In this document: in pieces, positions 35,320 to 46,210 of the stretch
Position numbering within the stretch: the stretch's first letter is position 1
Layout: every line of letters starts with the position of its first letter
Assembly: GCA_034359265.1 (NCBI GenBank)
Contig: CP136896.1
Coordinates: 62,755,501-62,819,500, forward strand
Origin: Canna indica
Taxonomy: Eukaryota > Streptophyta > Magnoliopsida > Zingiberales > Cannaceae
Length of the DNA stretch: 64,000 nt
Direction: 5' to 3'
Notes under the pieces: model-generated
The model's database searches: none
The model's input: the letters and a program-made list of their open reading frames with translations, nothing else
Told to the model about the DNA's origin: nothing
Made by a program: the position numbers and the translations under genes

Positions 35320-35505
35320 CCACGTATGCAGCCGTCAGGCCACACAAGCGCCGTTTATCTCCACGTCAACTAAGTTGAGATGATGTTTGACGATTTGGTG
35401 GATGGCATAAACGGATATAAACGTTGTGCATTTACAAGCGAATTTTGAAATCTTGGGTAGAACGTAAAATTTTTGCAAATCTTGTAATTTTTTAGTCTAA
35501 TTCCC
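35320..35505. repeat. Right terminal inverted repeat of the Pack-MULE
   Basis: Inverse of 33674-33860; ends in AATTCCC directly before the TTTTAAGAA duplication. Confidence 0.92.
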
Positions 35506-35514
35506 TTTTAAGAA

Positions 35515-35800
35515 TGATTCAATTTACATCTATGAGGTTATCTAAACTACAAGAATATATGTTTATATATTTGCATTTATTTTGGCTCTTTAACTTGTGA
35601 TTTCTCTCTCTCCCCTTTAAACTTGTATTCCCTTCATCCCTCTTGAATCAAATTTTTCATCGATGCATGTATACTATCTAATTTTTGATGTAGCCCATAG
35701 GAATTGGTCACAATTTTCCTAAAATATCAAAAAGTTGTCTTAAAATTAATTAATGTTAATCAATGTCAAAAATATACACCGCCTCAAATTTTTGGTAAAA
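35515..35800. other. End of the LCR1 duplication block
   Basis: AATGATTCAATTTACATC to about 35580 continues the match to sequence downstream of LCR2 (62175-62251). After that nothing is recognised up to the gypsy LTR. Confidence 0.6.
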
Positions 35801-36300
35801 TATCACACCACAACTCATGGTCACGTGACCGGCCGAAAATACCACAAGTACCCCAAAGCCTAACAACAATACCACTTACGATAATATGATGAGATGCATA
35901 AGTAATGATAATCACCCATCATTTGGGTTTTAAATTCTGAAATAAAAATATCAAGACTACAAATGACAAGTATGAGTGTCTCTCAGGAGACTACAAAATG
36001 CAATATCAACCCCAAATGTCAACTACAAGACTCAAGACTTTTTAATTGCGACTGGGAAAAATCTCCTCGCTGAGCTTGCGTCGCCAATCGCATCAGGTAC
36101 CATGTCCCTCACCTGAACCTGCACATATAGGCAGGGGGCGTGAGTTTATAACTCAGTGAATGACTAACACCAGCCCTCTCAATCACAATCAATATAACAA
36201 TCAATAACATGGTAAACATGCTAAACTCACGATTTAGTAATGTCAATATAACTCGTCAGATCATGGCATCACATAATAAATATGCTATCGTGTTTGGTGT

Positions 36301-36620
36301 GGTTGGAAATGTCCCTCCAACTAGCCACATATGGTAGGTTGTCAGTGTAGCCTCCAGACGCGCTACTCGGCTCAGTGTCATCTCTTTGGGGCATCCCCTC
36401 TCACCGATTGGAAGATCATATACCCAACACTATCTCTTCGGGGCATCCCCATCACCAAATGGGTTTCCGGAGCCATCTCTTTGGGGACTCCCCTGTCACC
36501 GATCGAAATCATACATCTGCCCAGCACCATCTCTTCGGGGCATCCTTCGTCACTGGATGGGCCTCCAGAACCATCTTTGCGGGGCATCTCACCACCGTCA
36601 TCAGATGGAGTCACAAACAC
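36301..36620 (-). repeat. Hairpin and tandem-repeat block in LTR copy E
   Basis: GTTGG (36302-36306) pairs with CCAAC (36317-36321). GTAGC pairs with GCTAC soon after (about 36346-36365). Then units of roughly 60 bp containing ATCTCTTYGGGGCATC repeat about four times, with GGGG-CAT-CCCC mini-hairpins in two of them. The position corresponds to the hairpin arrays of the other LTR copies. Confidence 0.65.
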
Positions 36621-37899
36621 CACAAATATGAATAATATGTAGAATACGATAATTTAATGTGTGCTTAAATTCATACAAGTATGATATTGATACAATCACA
36701 AGGCTAAATGCTCATCCCAAACACAGATATATAGGTCCAACTGCTATGGTATGGTGCACACAGTTATAATATGAAAAAAAACCATTAAATAAGGGTTAAA
36801 TAAGAATTCTCCAACACTTGGCCAAAATTTTACAGTTCAAAAATAGATTTAGATATCATTTTAACACACATGAAATCATTTAATTGTTAGTTAATTCTCT
36901 ACATAAATTACATAACTAGCATGTCCACATATCATATTAATCATCCCTTAGGTTTCACGTCATTTGGATGACGATTCGACCACTAAATCACATGATGAAC
37001 ATGCCTACTCAAATTTCTACAGTCACAAGCAATTTCTACCCAGTCCCAGTTAGCCATTTGGCCAAACCCGTAAACCATCGACACTTAATTTAGTTTCCTT
37101 AGAAATGGTTCCTAAACTTGTCCATAAGTCCTACAAGCTTTCCCAAAGTTTCGCCGGTGTAGGTTGACGTCTCGCCTTTTGTACGACGCGTCAAACTCGT
37201 CTATCCCGAATTGGACTACCGTACAGAAATGATCATATTTACTTTGCCCTCTTGCTAAATAAATAAACCATTCAATTACCAGTTTGTAATCTACTGAAAT
37301 AAGATATTGGGGTTGTGCATATGCCTAACGAACTAATCCCGACATTTCACTCAAGTCAGATGACATCTCGGTCTCCGAAATGCATGCGGAACATGCCTAC
37401 TTAAACTTATGGGCAGACTTGAGTGTTCTTAAGGGCGTGTTTGTTACCACCCGTTTCGGGTTTTGGTTTCGTTTGAAACTGAAACCCGCTTCTGAAATCA
37501 CATTTGTTGATGAAAATGGGTAAAAAATTCAAACCGATTTCGCGAAACACTTTTTTCTACACGAAGTCGAATTAGGGTCCGGGTAGAATTCGGCTTTTCG
37601 TGAAACGGGTGGTTGCATACTTGTAATTAAAACAAACTTATCCGCCTATTTTGCGAAATCGAACAAAACCCGCCCAACTCGCGATTTGGGTCATCTCTCG
37701 ACCCGACGACTCCTTGGAGCTCTGCGGCGAAAAAAAATCGCCGAAGGCGACAACTCCACTAAGTTCCTTTTCTCCGTCGGATCTCATCCAAAAACCTCTC
37801 ATTTCTCCGTCGCAAGGTAACTTTCTTCCATTCTTCGTCTTCTTCTCGGTCGGATCTGGCCCGATTACCCCCGTTTCGTCGTCTTCCATTTTCTCGAGT

Positions 37900-38190
37900 G
37901 GATCTAGGGTTTCTTGTTCAGTTTCTTATTTTCGTCGGATCTAGAGTTTCTTGTTCTGTTTCTTATTTTTGTCGAATCTAGGGTTTATGACCTAGTTCTT
38001 ATTTTTGTCAAATTTAGGGTTTCTTGTTCTGTTTTTTATTTGCATCGGATCTAGGGTTTATGACCTAGTTCTTATTTTCATCGGATCTAGGGTTTTTTGT
38101 TCTGTTTCTTATTTTTGTCGGATCTAGGATTTCTTGTTCTATTTCTTATTTTCGTCGGATCTAGGGTTTATGACCTAGTTACTGGCCATT
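37900..38190. repeat. Minisatellite in the PIF/Harbinger leader intron
   Basis: About six to seven irregular copies of a 40-45-bp unit with GGATCTAGGGTTT and TTCTTATTTT words. Confidence 0.75.
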
Positions 38191-38778
38191 GATCACGAAT
38201 GTTACCTAGTATTTTTCATTGTTCATCCGTAAGTTGCTATTTATGACCTAGATTACAGAAAATTATGTTGTTTATTTTAGATCTGAATCTGTGTATATTG
38301 TTGTTTAAAGAAAGTTATTATTGTTTATTTTAAATCTGGATTTGTGTATATTGTTGTTTATATTTTAGATTATAGAAAGTTATTGTTGTTTATTTATGAC
38401 TTGCTATTTTAGTTTTATATTGTTGTTTATGCATCTGTGTATGTTGTATATGTTGCTGTTTATGATGTATATGTTGCTGTTTATGCATCTGTTTATGCAT
38501 CTGTGGATGCATTTTAGTTTTATATTTGTTTGTTAATGGTTACTTTGATGGTTAATGAGTTCATCTACTGTTAATAAAAGTATATATATGTTTGTTCACT
38601 GTTAAATGAGTTCATCGTCTAGTATATATATTGGTTTGTCTCCCAGTTGTTCCCTTGGCTTCTTCATTTCGCATTATGTTGCTTCATTCATCTATTGTTA
38701 GTATGCTTTTATGGAATAGTATGCACTTCATTCATTTACATATTGTTCACCGTAATATGTGGTGATGCACTTCATTTA

Positions 38779-39341
38779 TATGCTTGACTGTTACATAAAT
38801 GTTGTTATCTCTTTCACTTGATCCACTTCATTCATTCATTTATATGCTGTTATGTATGCTTTAGTCCATAATGCTGTTATGGAATAGTATGCTTTTCAGT
38901 AGATTAGTTTTTTTTTAAAAAAAATCATATATGCTTCATTGTAATATGCTTTTTGCAAAGGTTCACTGTAATATGTGGTGATGCACTTCAGTTAGTATGT
39001 TCTGATATCTGTTTGCGACTGTTATGTATGCTATTATGTATGCTGTTATGTATGCTGTTATGTATGCTATTACATAAATGCACTTCATTCATTTATATGC
39101 TTGACTGTTACATTAATGCTGTTATCTCTTTCACTTGATCCACTTCATTCATTCATTTATATGATGTTATGTATGCTTTAGTCCATAATGCTGTTATGGA
39201 ATAGTATGCTTTTCAGTAGATTAGTTTTTTTTAAAAAAATCATATATGCTTCATTGTAATATGCTTTTTGCAAAGGTTCACTGTAATATATGGTGATGCA
39301 CTTCAGCTAGTATGTTCTGATATCTCTTTGCGACTGTTATG
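38779..39341. repeat. Tandem duplication of about 240 bp in the intron-like region
   Basis: 38779-39019 and 39103-39341 are near-identical, sharing TGATCCACTTCATTCATTC, CCATAATGCTGTTATGGAAT and GCAAAGGTTCACTGTAATAT. A GTTATGTATGCT microrepeat separates them. Confidence 0.85.
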
Positions 39342-39594
39342 TATGATCTTTCATTGCCTCGATCAGGTTCTGTGTCATACTTGTTGTTGTTATATTATTT
39401 TGGTTTTAAATTAATGCATTCAAAATGATTTGTTACTTGCATGGATATGTTAATACTGCATTCTAATATCTGGTTATTTACTAATATAGATGGATTGATT
39501 CTTTTATTAGTTAATCTACTTTTTGAGTTGTTCATGACTTCATTTTGCTTGGATCTTAGTATGACAGACAATAAATTGGTATTAGTTTATCTAC

Positions 39595-39970
39595 TGTTTT
39601 CATGCTTGACTTATTTTTAAATTTTTTTATTGCCTCAATCAAGTTTTGTTTCATGGTTGACTGGTTTTAGATATCCTGCATGATATGCTATTTATATGTT
39701 GACTGGTTTCATGCTTGACTAGTTTTAGCTTACAAATATAATTTGAACTTATTCTTACTGGTATTGCAAATCTAGTTCACTATTTTCATGCTTGACTTAT
39801 TTATAAATTTTTTCATTGCCTCAATCAAGTTCTGTTTCATGCTTGATTGGTTTTAGATATCCTGCATGATATGCTATTTATATGTTGACTGGTTTCATGC
39901 TTGACTGGTTTTAGCTTACAAATACAATTTATATATTGACTAGTTTCATGCTTGATCTTCTAATGGAATG
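39595..39970. repeat. Second tandem duplication in the intron-like region
   Basis: Units containing CATGCTTGACTTATTT, TTGCCTCAATCAAGTT and GATATCCTGCATGATATGCT occur twice, with partial further copies. Confidence 0.75.
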
Positions 39971-40122
39971 CTTCATTTTTATATTGCTTTATTTTTAGTA
40001 TATGTTGTTAGTATACTTCATTTATTTTGCTTATTGTTTCATTTATATTTATGTAACTATTTATATGTTGCTTATGGTTAGCTTACAAATATATTTTCAA
40101 GTAGATATAATAAGTTGAACAT

Positions 40123-41066
40123 ATGGGTGGTCATCGGAATCCAAGGGAAAAGTCAGAGTCCTGGCCAAAGAATGCCACAGAAAATTTTGTACCCCTTGTA
40201 TAATAAATAAGCTGAATTAGGCAATCTCAATTTTGATAAGACTGTATGGGAAGATATTAATAAAATATTGAAGGAGAAGTGTGAGACTAATTACAGGGTG
40301 GAGAAATGTAAGTCCAAAAAAACACGGCTCCTTCGTTTATATAAGCATTTTCAAGAGTAGATTAACCACACTGGGGTCACATGGAATCCTGACACGGGAA
40401 AGATTGATGTCGATGAAATAGTATGGAACTCATCGGTATTGTTTTGTATTTAATCAATGAGGTTAAGTTAGTTGGTTTTAGATTTTTTTTTTTCGTGTGC
40501 AGAAAGGAACGACAAAAAGTTATTTCAAACCCTTAAAGAACATGCCACCACCACACTATAATTTGATGGAATTGATATTTCAAGATCAATCCGCAATTGG
40601 TGGGATGGCCCGATCATCAACACAACACCCAATGGATTCAGATGAAGAGCGTATGTTAGAGAAGAAATATTTGAATCCGGATGTACGTGGGAAGGAGCCC
40701 TTAGTGGAGGAAGATGATGATAGTGTTGAGGAGGTAGATAGACGTCCATCTATTTCCTCACACAGCAATAAAAGAGGTAAATCATCGGTGAGATCAACTC
40801 TAGAACAAGAGAAGAAAAAGTTATATGAACTTATTTCAAATCACTATGTAGTCCGTCGAAGTGATGCAGCTTCAGTGTACACATCACCCCCGGATCCATA
40901 TATCGTCCCAAATTGTGTTGGACGCATTACTAGTGTGGAAGGACTACCTGAAGCTCACTTGTTTAAGACAATGCCTTACTTGGTTGAACATCCCGATGCT
41001 CGACCACTTGTTATGTCATTGAATGACGAACAGTTGAAGAAATGGATGCAAAGTTTGCATGGGTGA
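40123..41066 (+). pseudogene. PIF/Harbinger ORF1-like Myb/SANT protein, degenerate
   Basis: A first exon (about 40123-40435) opens with MGGHRNPREK and contains Myb/SANT-like wording: FDKTVWEDINKILKEKC, YRVEKCKSKK and HTGVTWNPDTGKIDVDEI. Several stops and a frameshift fall near 40200-40215, and another stop lies at 40360. It ends at a GT donor. The second exon starts after TGCAG at 40503 and stays open to 41066, including KSYFKPLKNM, an acidic stretch and a C-terminal QLKKWMQSLHG. Myb/SANT-like proteins are the DNA-binding partner of the transposase in this superfamily. Host genes of the L10-interacting Myb type look similar. Its place inside TAA-flanked ends favours the transposon origin. It is not intact. 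Confidence 0.65.
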
Positions 41067-41201
41067 CACATTATTTTAATTATTATGATGTCGGATTGAA
41101 CAATGTATGTAAGAATACTTTTTTTTTTCATGAACTGAACTGAACGATGGTTATGAACTGAACTGAACAATTTATTTCTAGTTCGTTTAGTTTCATGCGT
41201 T

Positions 41202-41417
41202 ATGTTTTCATGCATTATGTTTTACTTATTTTTTAATTATCGTAGAATAAGTCATCAACCTCCACATACATTTTATAGCGATGAAGAAATTTTCGATGAC
41301 TTGGTATTATTACTCATGTTGGATAAATTGGATAAATTGGATGAATTAGAAAATCGGCGGGGCATTGGAGGCGATAACCAATCAATGGTTATGCGCACTT
41401 TCCTCCTAAGACTGTAA
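41202..41417 (+). pseudogene. Short acidic open frame after the Myb-like exons
   Basis: 71 codons including FYSDEEIFDDLVLLLMLDKL, then a charged DELENRR segment. It might be the beginning of a transposase frame whose remainder is gone, or a last exon of the Myb-like gene. No domain is recognised. Confidence 0.25.
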
Positions 41418-41449
41418 AGTAATGTTGCCCTTTATCAGTTATGGTTTTA

Positions 41450-41620
41450 TATAAATGCGTGGTTGTGCTAATATTTCATTGTTTGGTTGTGCTTATATAA
41501 ATGAGTGGTTATGCTTATATTTCATTGTTTGGTTGTGCTTGTATAAATGCGTGGTTGTGCTTATATATTTCATTGTTTGGTTGTGCTTATATAAATGCGT
41601 GATTGTGCTTTATACTTTGG
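41450..41620. repeat. Tandem repeat, about 50-55 bp unit
   Basis: Copies of a unit with ATAAATGCGTGGTTGTGCTT and ATTTCATTGTTTGG, three to four times. Confidence 0.8.
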
Positions 41621-41999
41621 TTGTTTTAAGATAATGAGCAAACTTTATTTTGGTGGACTATGAATTGGAGGCGATCACCAATTAATGATGATACATATTT
41701 TCCTTCATTGTCCTACATTTTTATCGTACTGTCAAAATTGATGTCGTGAGGATTGTTCATGGACAAGTTAAAAAAATCAAAATAGTTGATTTTTTTATCA
41801 TATTCCATCAACGATCCTCACTGACAATAGTATTGTTGATGGTGCTTGGCTGCTGGGTTGTAACTATTATGCAATGCTTATCGGTGAGTGTATGAACAAA
41901 AAAAAAACATAGCAATGCTTGATCCCGTCCGACGTTTTCCGATTGGCAACTTCCATTGGCTCATCAACCTCAGGCGGATGCAGGAACCTGCTCAGGATA

Positions 42000-42253
42000 T
42001 AGTTAATAAAAACATGTTATTGTATTTGATACTTAAAAAATCTTGTATGCTATTGATCAGTATTACCAGGTTCCAATCTAAGTTAATAAAAACATTATTG
42101 TATTTGATACTTAAAAAACCTTGTATGTCATTGATCAGTATTACTAGGTTACAATCTAAGTTAATAAAAATATGTCATTGTATTTGATACTTAAAAAATC
42201 TTGTATGTCATTGATCATTATTACCAGGTTACAATCTAAGTTAATAAAAACAT
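42000..42253. repeat. Tandem repeat, about 75-80 bp unit
   Basis: Units with AAGTTAATAAAAACAT, GTATTTGATACTTAAAAAA and TTGATCAGTATTAC recur three to four times and abut the captured exon. Confidence 0.8.
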
Positions 42254-42391
42254 CTTTGTTGCTTCAGCTACCGCTTTCTCTGCCTCTATCTCGACAACAA
42301 TAACATCAATCTCAGCTTCATCAAGTTGACGGAGACCATGATCTTTGGTCATTACAGGAATTTCTATGTTCTTTCCTCCACTCTCAACAAC
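42254..42391 (-). pseudogene. Captured last-exon fragment of proteasome subunit alpha type-7
   Basis: On the minus strand, a pyrimidine tract ending TTTTTTAG (intron acceptor) is followed by 45 uninterrupted codons reading VVESGGKNIEIPVMTKDHGL, then RQLDEAEIDVIVVEIEAEKA and VAEATK. This is the C-terminal part of 20S proteasome subunit alpha type-7 (plant PAD1), whose lysine/alanine-rich tail would follow. Here the frame runs into the tandem repeat and stops soon after. The real subunit forms part of the outer ring of the 20S core. This fragment has no start, no N-terminal domains and lies inside a PIF/Harbinger element, so it is a transposon-captured genomic piece. The retained intron border shows capture from DNA and not from mRNA. 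Confidence 0.75.
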
Positions 42392-42399
42392 CTAAAAAA

Positions 42400-43000
42400 A
42401 ATAATTGTATTATTACCAACATGCATCTTTTCATTTTTAGTTTCAGTTATTGTAGCTATAAGCATCACAACAACTACTATTTCATGGAAACTACTACATC
42501 TTTAAAAATTACAATTATTTTTAGACTCAAATTTCTAAAGGGTGTTCAAGTCTCCCAGGACCTAACAAATTAGAATAGATAACACTGTAGCTAAAAATGA
42601 AGTATTCACATACAAAGTAAAAAGATACAAGGATACCAAAGGAGAAATGTATAACTTTATAACTTCATAGAAACTACTACATCAATAATTTCAACCATTA
42701 TTAAGTTGGGTTGGTTAAAGAAGTAAAAAAATACGAGTTCATACTTAGTTGATACGTAGCTCATATTTAATTGATAATTAATTCATGATAATATTAATAC
42801 TTAGCTTATATTTTGATTAACTAACTAATATTATTTACAAATATTTTTTAAAATTATATATAAATTAAAAAATATAATAAAATATATTTTAATGATTTTT
42901 ATACCCTAAATAAATAGTATTCACAATATATTTATCAACTAATTAATATTATTCATATATTTTTTAAATTTGAGTTAATGATATCAAATTAAATTAATTA
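42400..43000. other. PIF/Harbinger right interior, no feature
   Basis: AT-rich sequence without a recognised gene or clear repeat. Confidence 0.4.
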
Positions 43001-43919
43001 TAATAAAATAGTATAACTTAATAAACTGAAACTAAAACTATGTTTCATAAACAAACACAGTTTCAGTTTTCGTCCCGAAAATTATCAACGAAATCAACAC
43101 AAAACAAATAAGTTTTCGCTGGTTTCATTTCGCTAAACATGAAATTTGAACATGTCAAACAAATGCGTTTTCACCAAACCAAAAAATCGAAACCAAAATT
43201 CTGAAATTTGAAAATCCATTTCGATTTTCATGAAATGAAAAGTCAAAAAATATTTTCGCAAACAAATGCGCCCTAAGCCTTTCACCCAAACAACTCTTAA
43301 ACACGGGACTCTGATCCTTAAAATTGGCCAACTCAACTACTCTTGGATGCTACACATATACCCCAAACTAACATGAAATTATACAATAGAAAATTCGGAT
43401 TTAAACATAAATTTAGTGGGTGTGGCATTCCACCAAACACTTGGTGGGCATGCTCATGCTACACCACACCCTTCTTCATGTGGTTTCATAAAGGGGGTTT
43501 CGACCACCCCTAATTGATAACAACAACCCTTAAATTTAAGGGTCATAATGAGGGACCTTGCTTCCCTACTAGGGCCGCATGTCCTAAGTTACATATGGGA
43601 TCCTACTTCATCAATTTCTTAAACAAGCTTTGTTCTTTAACATCAAAAGGAAGGAATTATGCAATTTATCACAAGGGAAACGATCCCACCATTAAAATAC
43701 TCCTAAAGTCTCCTAGGACTTGGGTTTTTCATTCGGCCAACCCACACTAGGACTGCCCTACACCGACCACATCTCATCAAGCCTCAAACATCGAAAAAAC
43801 CATCGGAAAAAAATATGCAATTCAACACCCAATTTCGGATTACATCAAACCGGTTCATATACTTCCAGCCATGGAATTACCCTAGAGAAGGCAAAATCCT
43901 AAAGGATTAGGGCCACTCA

Positions 43920-44268
43920 CCTCCAAAGAAGGGCGGCGTTCCGGGGGTGGATCATGGAGTTTTCCTAGCTCGTACAGGGCCTCAAACGGGGTCATCCCAA
44001 TGCTGCTCCACCAACTATTATTGTAGGCAAATTCCACTAAAGGTAGATGCCTCTCCCAACCGTCCTCCAGATCTAACACACAAGCCCGCAATATATCCTC
44101 GTGGGTCTGAATGATCCTCTTCGATTGCCCGTCGATCTGTGGGTGAAATGCTATGCTGAATCTGACCTGGGTACCCAAGGCCTCCTAAAAGGTCTGCCAA
44201 TATATCACGGTGAACTGAGTACCCTGGTCGGTGATAATCATCACGGGAATCCTGTGGCATGCTACAAC
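43920..44268 (-). pseudogene. Ty3/gypsy integrase, C-terminal half of the catalytic core
   Basis: Minus-strand reading contains IPVMIITDQGTQFT (second catalytic aspartate), then [14 protein letters not shown], where intact integrases have glutamate in GQSER, and [10 protein letters not shown]. The catalytic glutamate is therefore lysine in this copy. One frameshift lies near 44190. The fragment is separated from the first half of the core by solo LTR A and ends at the deletion junction with LTR E. Confidence 0.8.
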
Positions 44269-44748
44269 TGTAATATCCTAGATATTATTTCTGATTCTTG
44301 TTATTTGTTTTGTGTTGCCAGCCTAGCGGGCTAGTTCGAGGTCGAGCCGAGTCGACTCGTGATCCGGTGCGAGCTTGAGAGCTCGGGTAAGTTGATCTGT
44401 GGATTTTATATTTTATGTGCTTGATTTATTAAATTGTATTGCATGGGTGTGCATGTGATTGATGTTTATGTGGAGCATGGGGTTAGATTGAGTTAAGGTG
44501 GGTTACAGGTTGGATTCGGGCTCGAGGCAGATGTGGGTTTGTTAAGGGATTAGTAGATAGAGGGTTTGAGGAGGGAAGTATAACCCCCCCTCAAGGAGAG
44601 AGGAGCCGCAGCCAAGCCATCGCCCCCTCCTCCTTTTCTTAGAGCCGTCGCCTCCCCCCCTTGATTGAGCAGAGCCGCCGCACTCTTTGAGGCTAGATTC
44701 GGAGGCCGCCGCTTTGGAAATTCTTCCATATTTCTTCTTCCTAATCAG

Positions 44749-46210
44749 GTGAGTGGTTTACCTCTCCTCGTATTGGGTTTTCTTTTGTATGATTTGTATC
44801 TAGATATAAAATTTTAGCACATGAATCTATGTTTCGCATGTGAAAAGAAACGATTTAATCTTGATACCATGTATGTTCTTGTTTGAGGTTCTTGGTTTTG
44901 ATGCTTGAGTCTTGATTTAAAGATGGTGTGGATGCATGCTAAACCTGGATTATAAATTATGATTTAATCCTTGTATGATTTATCTTGATGTTATAAATTT
45001 ATTGTGGTGGTAATTAAGGATTTAATTACTGTGATTTTTGGATTAATTACCATGACATGCTGAAACTCAAACTTGTTGGAATTTCATGCTGAAATTATTA
45101 ATTCAAGGCTGATTTTATAATATCTGTTGAGATGCGTATAGTTTACTGAACATAGTCGTGTAACCTATTATTTTAACTAGAAACCATAGTCTGAAACTAT
45201 AGGACACACGTTGGAAATCATATTCGGCTTGGGTGCACTAGTTTTGGGCTCAACAGTAAACTGAAAATAAAATCCCTAAAATAAAATCCTAATTTCGGCA
45301 ATGAAAATTTTAATTGTAGAATTAAAATTCAAGGGGTAGTATAATCTGTTAAGAGCCAATAAAATAATTTATCTGCATGAAATAAAACCCCATGGTTTGA
45401 TGATATTACGGGTCTAGGGCGTCGGGATCGGGCATAGAGTGTTGCGGCATTTCTCAGTAAAGACACCCCTAAGACACCGTGGGAGACACTTGACTTCGGT
45501 CTTGTTAGCGCCATATTTTTATGAATGGCAGGGAGGCTCGGATAGGAGCCGAACTGCGGGCTTAGCCCGGAAGGTTGGATTGTTAATTCCCAACATGTGT
45601 TAAAGAAATAAGTTCGGATGGGTGAATCCCGATTATTCCTGCGATTATTTATGGAACAAATTCAGATGAGCGAATCCTAATTGTTTATATGTTTCTTGTG
45701 GAACAAGTTCGGATGAGCGAATCTCGATTGTTCCCGAGTTTCTTTTTTTTTAAGGAATAAGTTCGGATGGTCGAATCCCGATTATTCCTGCGCTATCTTT
45801 AAGGGTATGATTATAGGATAAGCTTGGATTGGTCAATCCCGATTATCCTCATAACCTTTGAGTGTGATTTGTTGACTTAGGTTTGCTGAGGCCTGTTGTT
45901 TATAGGATAAGCTTGGATTGGTCAATCCCGATTATCCTCTTTAAGGGTGTGATTTGTTGACTTAGATTATCCTCATAAGCTTGGTAGGCTGAGGCCTGTT
46001 GTTCTTCACTACTAAGTGAATAGGTTTGCCTTTGGGCATGTGATGACCAGATGGCCTATTTGCTAGCCATACCACTTATTGCATTATCCCTGTATAAGAT
46101 AGGTGCATTTATTCATATGTCACTGTGGTTGGTTTTTATGGTGGGGGTGGTAGAATCGCTCACTGAGTTCCTTCGAACTCACCCGTTGTTTTTTTTTTTT
46201 TTTTTTGCAG
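44749..46210 (+). other. Intron-like segment in solo LTR A
   Basis: CAG/GTGAGTGG at 44746-44756 is a strong 5' splice-site match. A run of 18 T ending TGCAG at 46210 is a strong 3' splice-site match, followed by AGCCTGACTAGTGAGG. The equivalent words occur in other LTR copies of the family. Splicing itself is inferred. Confidence 0.4.
45530..45960 (+). repeat. Hairpin/tandem array in solo LTR A
   Basis: GGCTC/GAGCC arms at 45535-45550 and GTTGG/CCAAC arms at 45574-45594, then repeated units with GTTCGGATGAGCGAATC and ATTATTCC. Next come two copies of GGATAAGCTTGGATTGG with CAATCCCGATTATCC, which fold as longer hairpins. Confidence 0.65.

Larger units (their letters stand above)
33674..35505. 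mobile_element. Pack-MULE (Mutator-like) carrying a LysM receptor kinase copy
   Basis: Terminal inverted repeats of about 187 bp (33674-33860 and 35320-35505) begin GGGAAATTAGAC and GGGAATTAGACT and match along their whole length, including GACGTGGAG, GTGTGGCCTGACGGC and TGCATACGTGG. The 9-bp duplication TTTTAAGAA flanks them exactly (33665-33673, 35506-35514). These are MULE hallmarks. No transposase is present. The interior is a GC-rich, intronless copy of a LYK4/LYK5-like gene. The equivalent site downstream of LCR2 (near 62175) is unoccupied. The length is 1832 bp. Confidence 0.93.
37433..43273 (+). mobile_element. PIF/Harbinger element with Myb-like ORF1 and captured exon
   Basis: The ends are GGGCGTGTTTGTT and, inverted at the right, GGGCGCATTTGTTTG. 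TAA flanks both (37430-37432, 43274-43276), the 3-bp duplication of PIF/Harbinger. A GC-richer leader with a donor site (GCAAG/GTAAC, GT at 37817) is followed by a long AT-rich intron-like region with internal duplications, then Myb/SANT-like exons at 40123-41066. A DDE transposase frame is not visible, so the element is probably non-autonomous. A proteasome exon fragment lies at 42254-42391 on the opposite strand. Confidence 0.8.
35801..43920 (-). repeat. Partial 3' LTR (copy E), split by PIF/Harbinger
   Basis: LTR sequence lies at 35801-37432 and 43274-43920. The end TATCACACC (35801) and TCACGTGACCGGCC match the 3' end of the 56185-58003 LTR. Inside are a splice-acceptor-like stretch (minus strand, near 36135), a hairpin and tandem block (36300-36620), and a donor-like GGTGAGTGG near 43915, where it abuts integrase sequence. 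Confidence 0.65.

Noticed and set aside
36331..36642. Overlapping plus and minus frames of 80-103 codons with repeated peptide words
   Set aside because: They follow from the tandem repeat in LTR copy E and occur in several phases at once.
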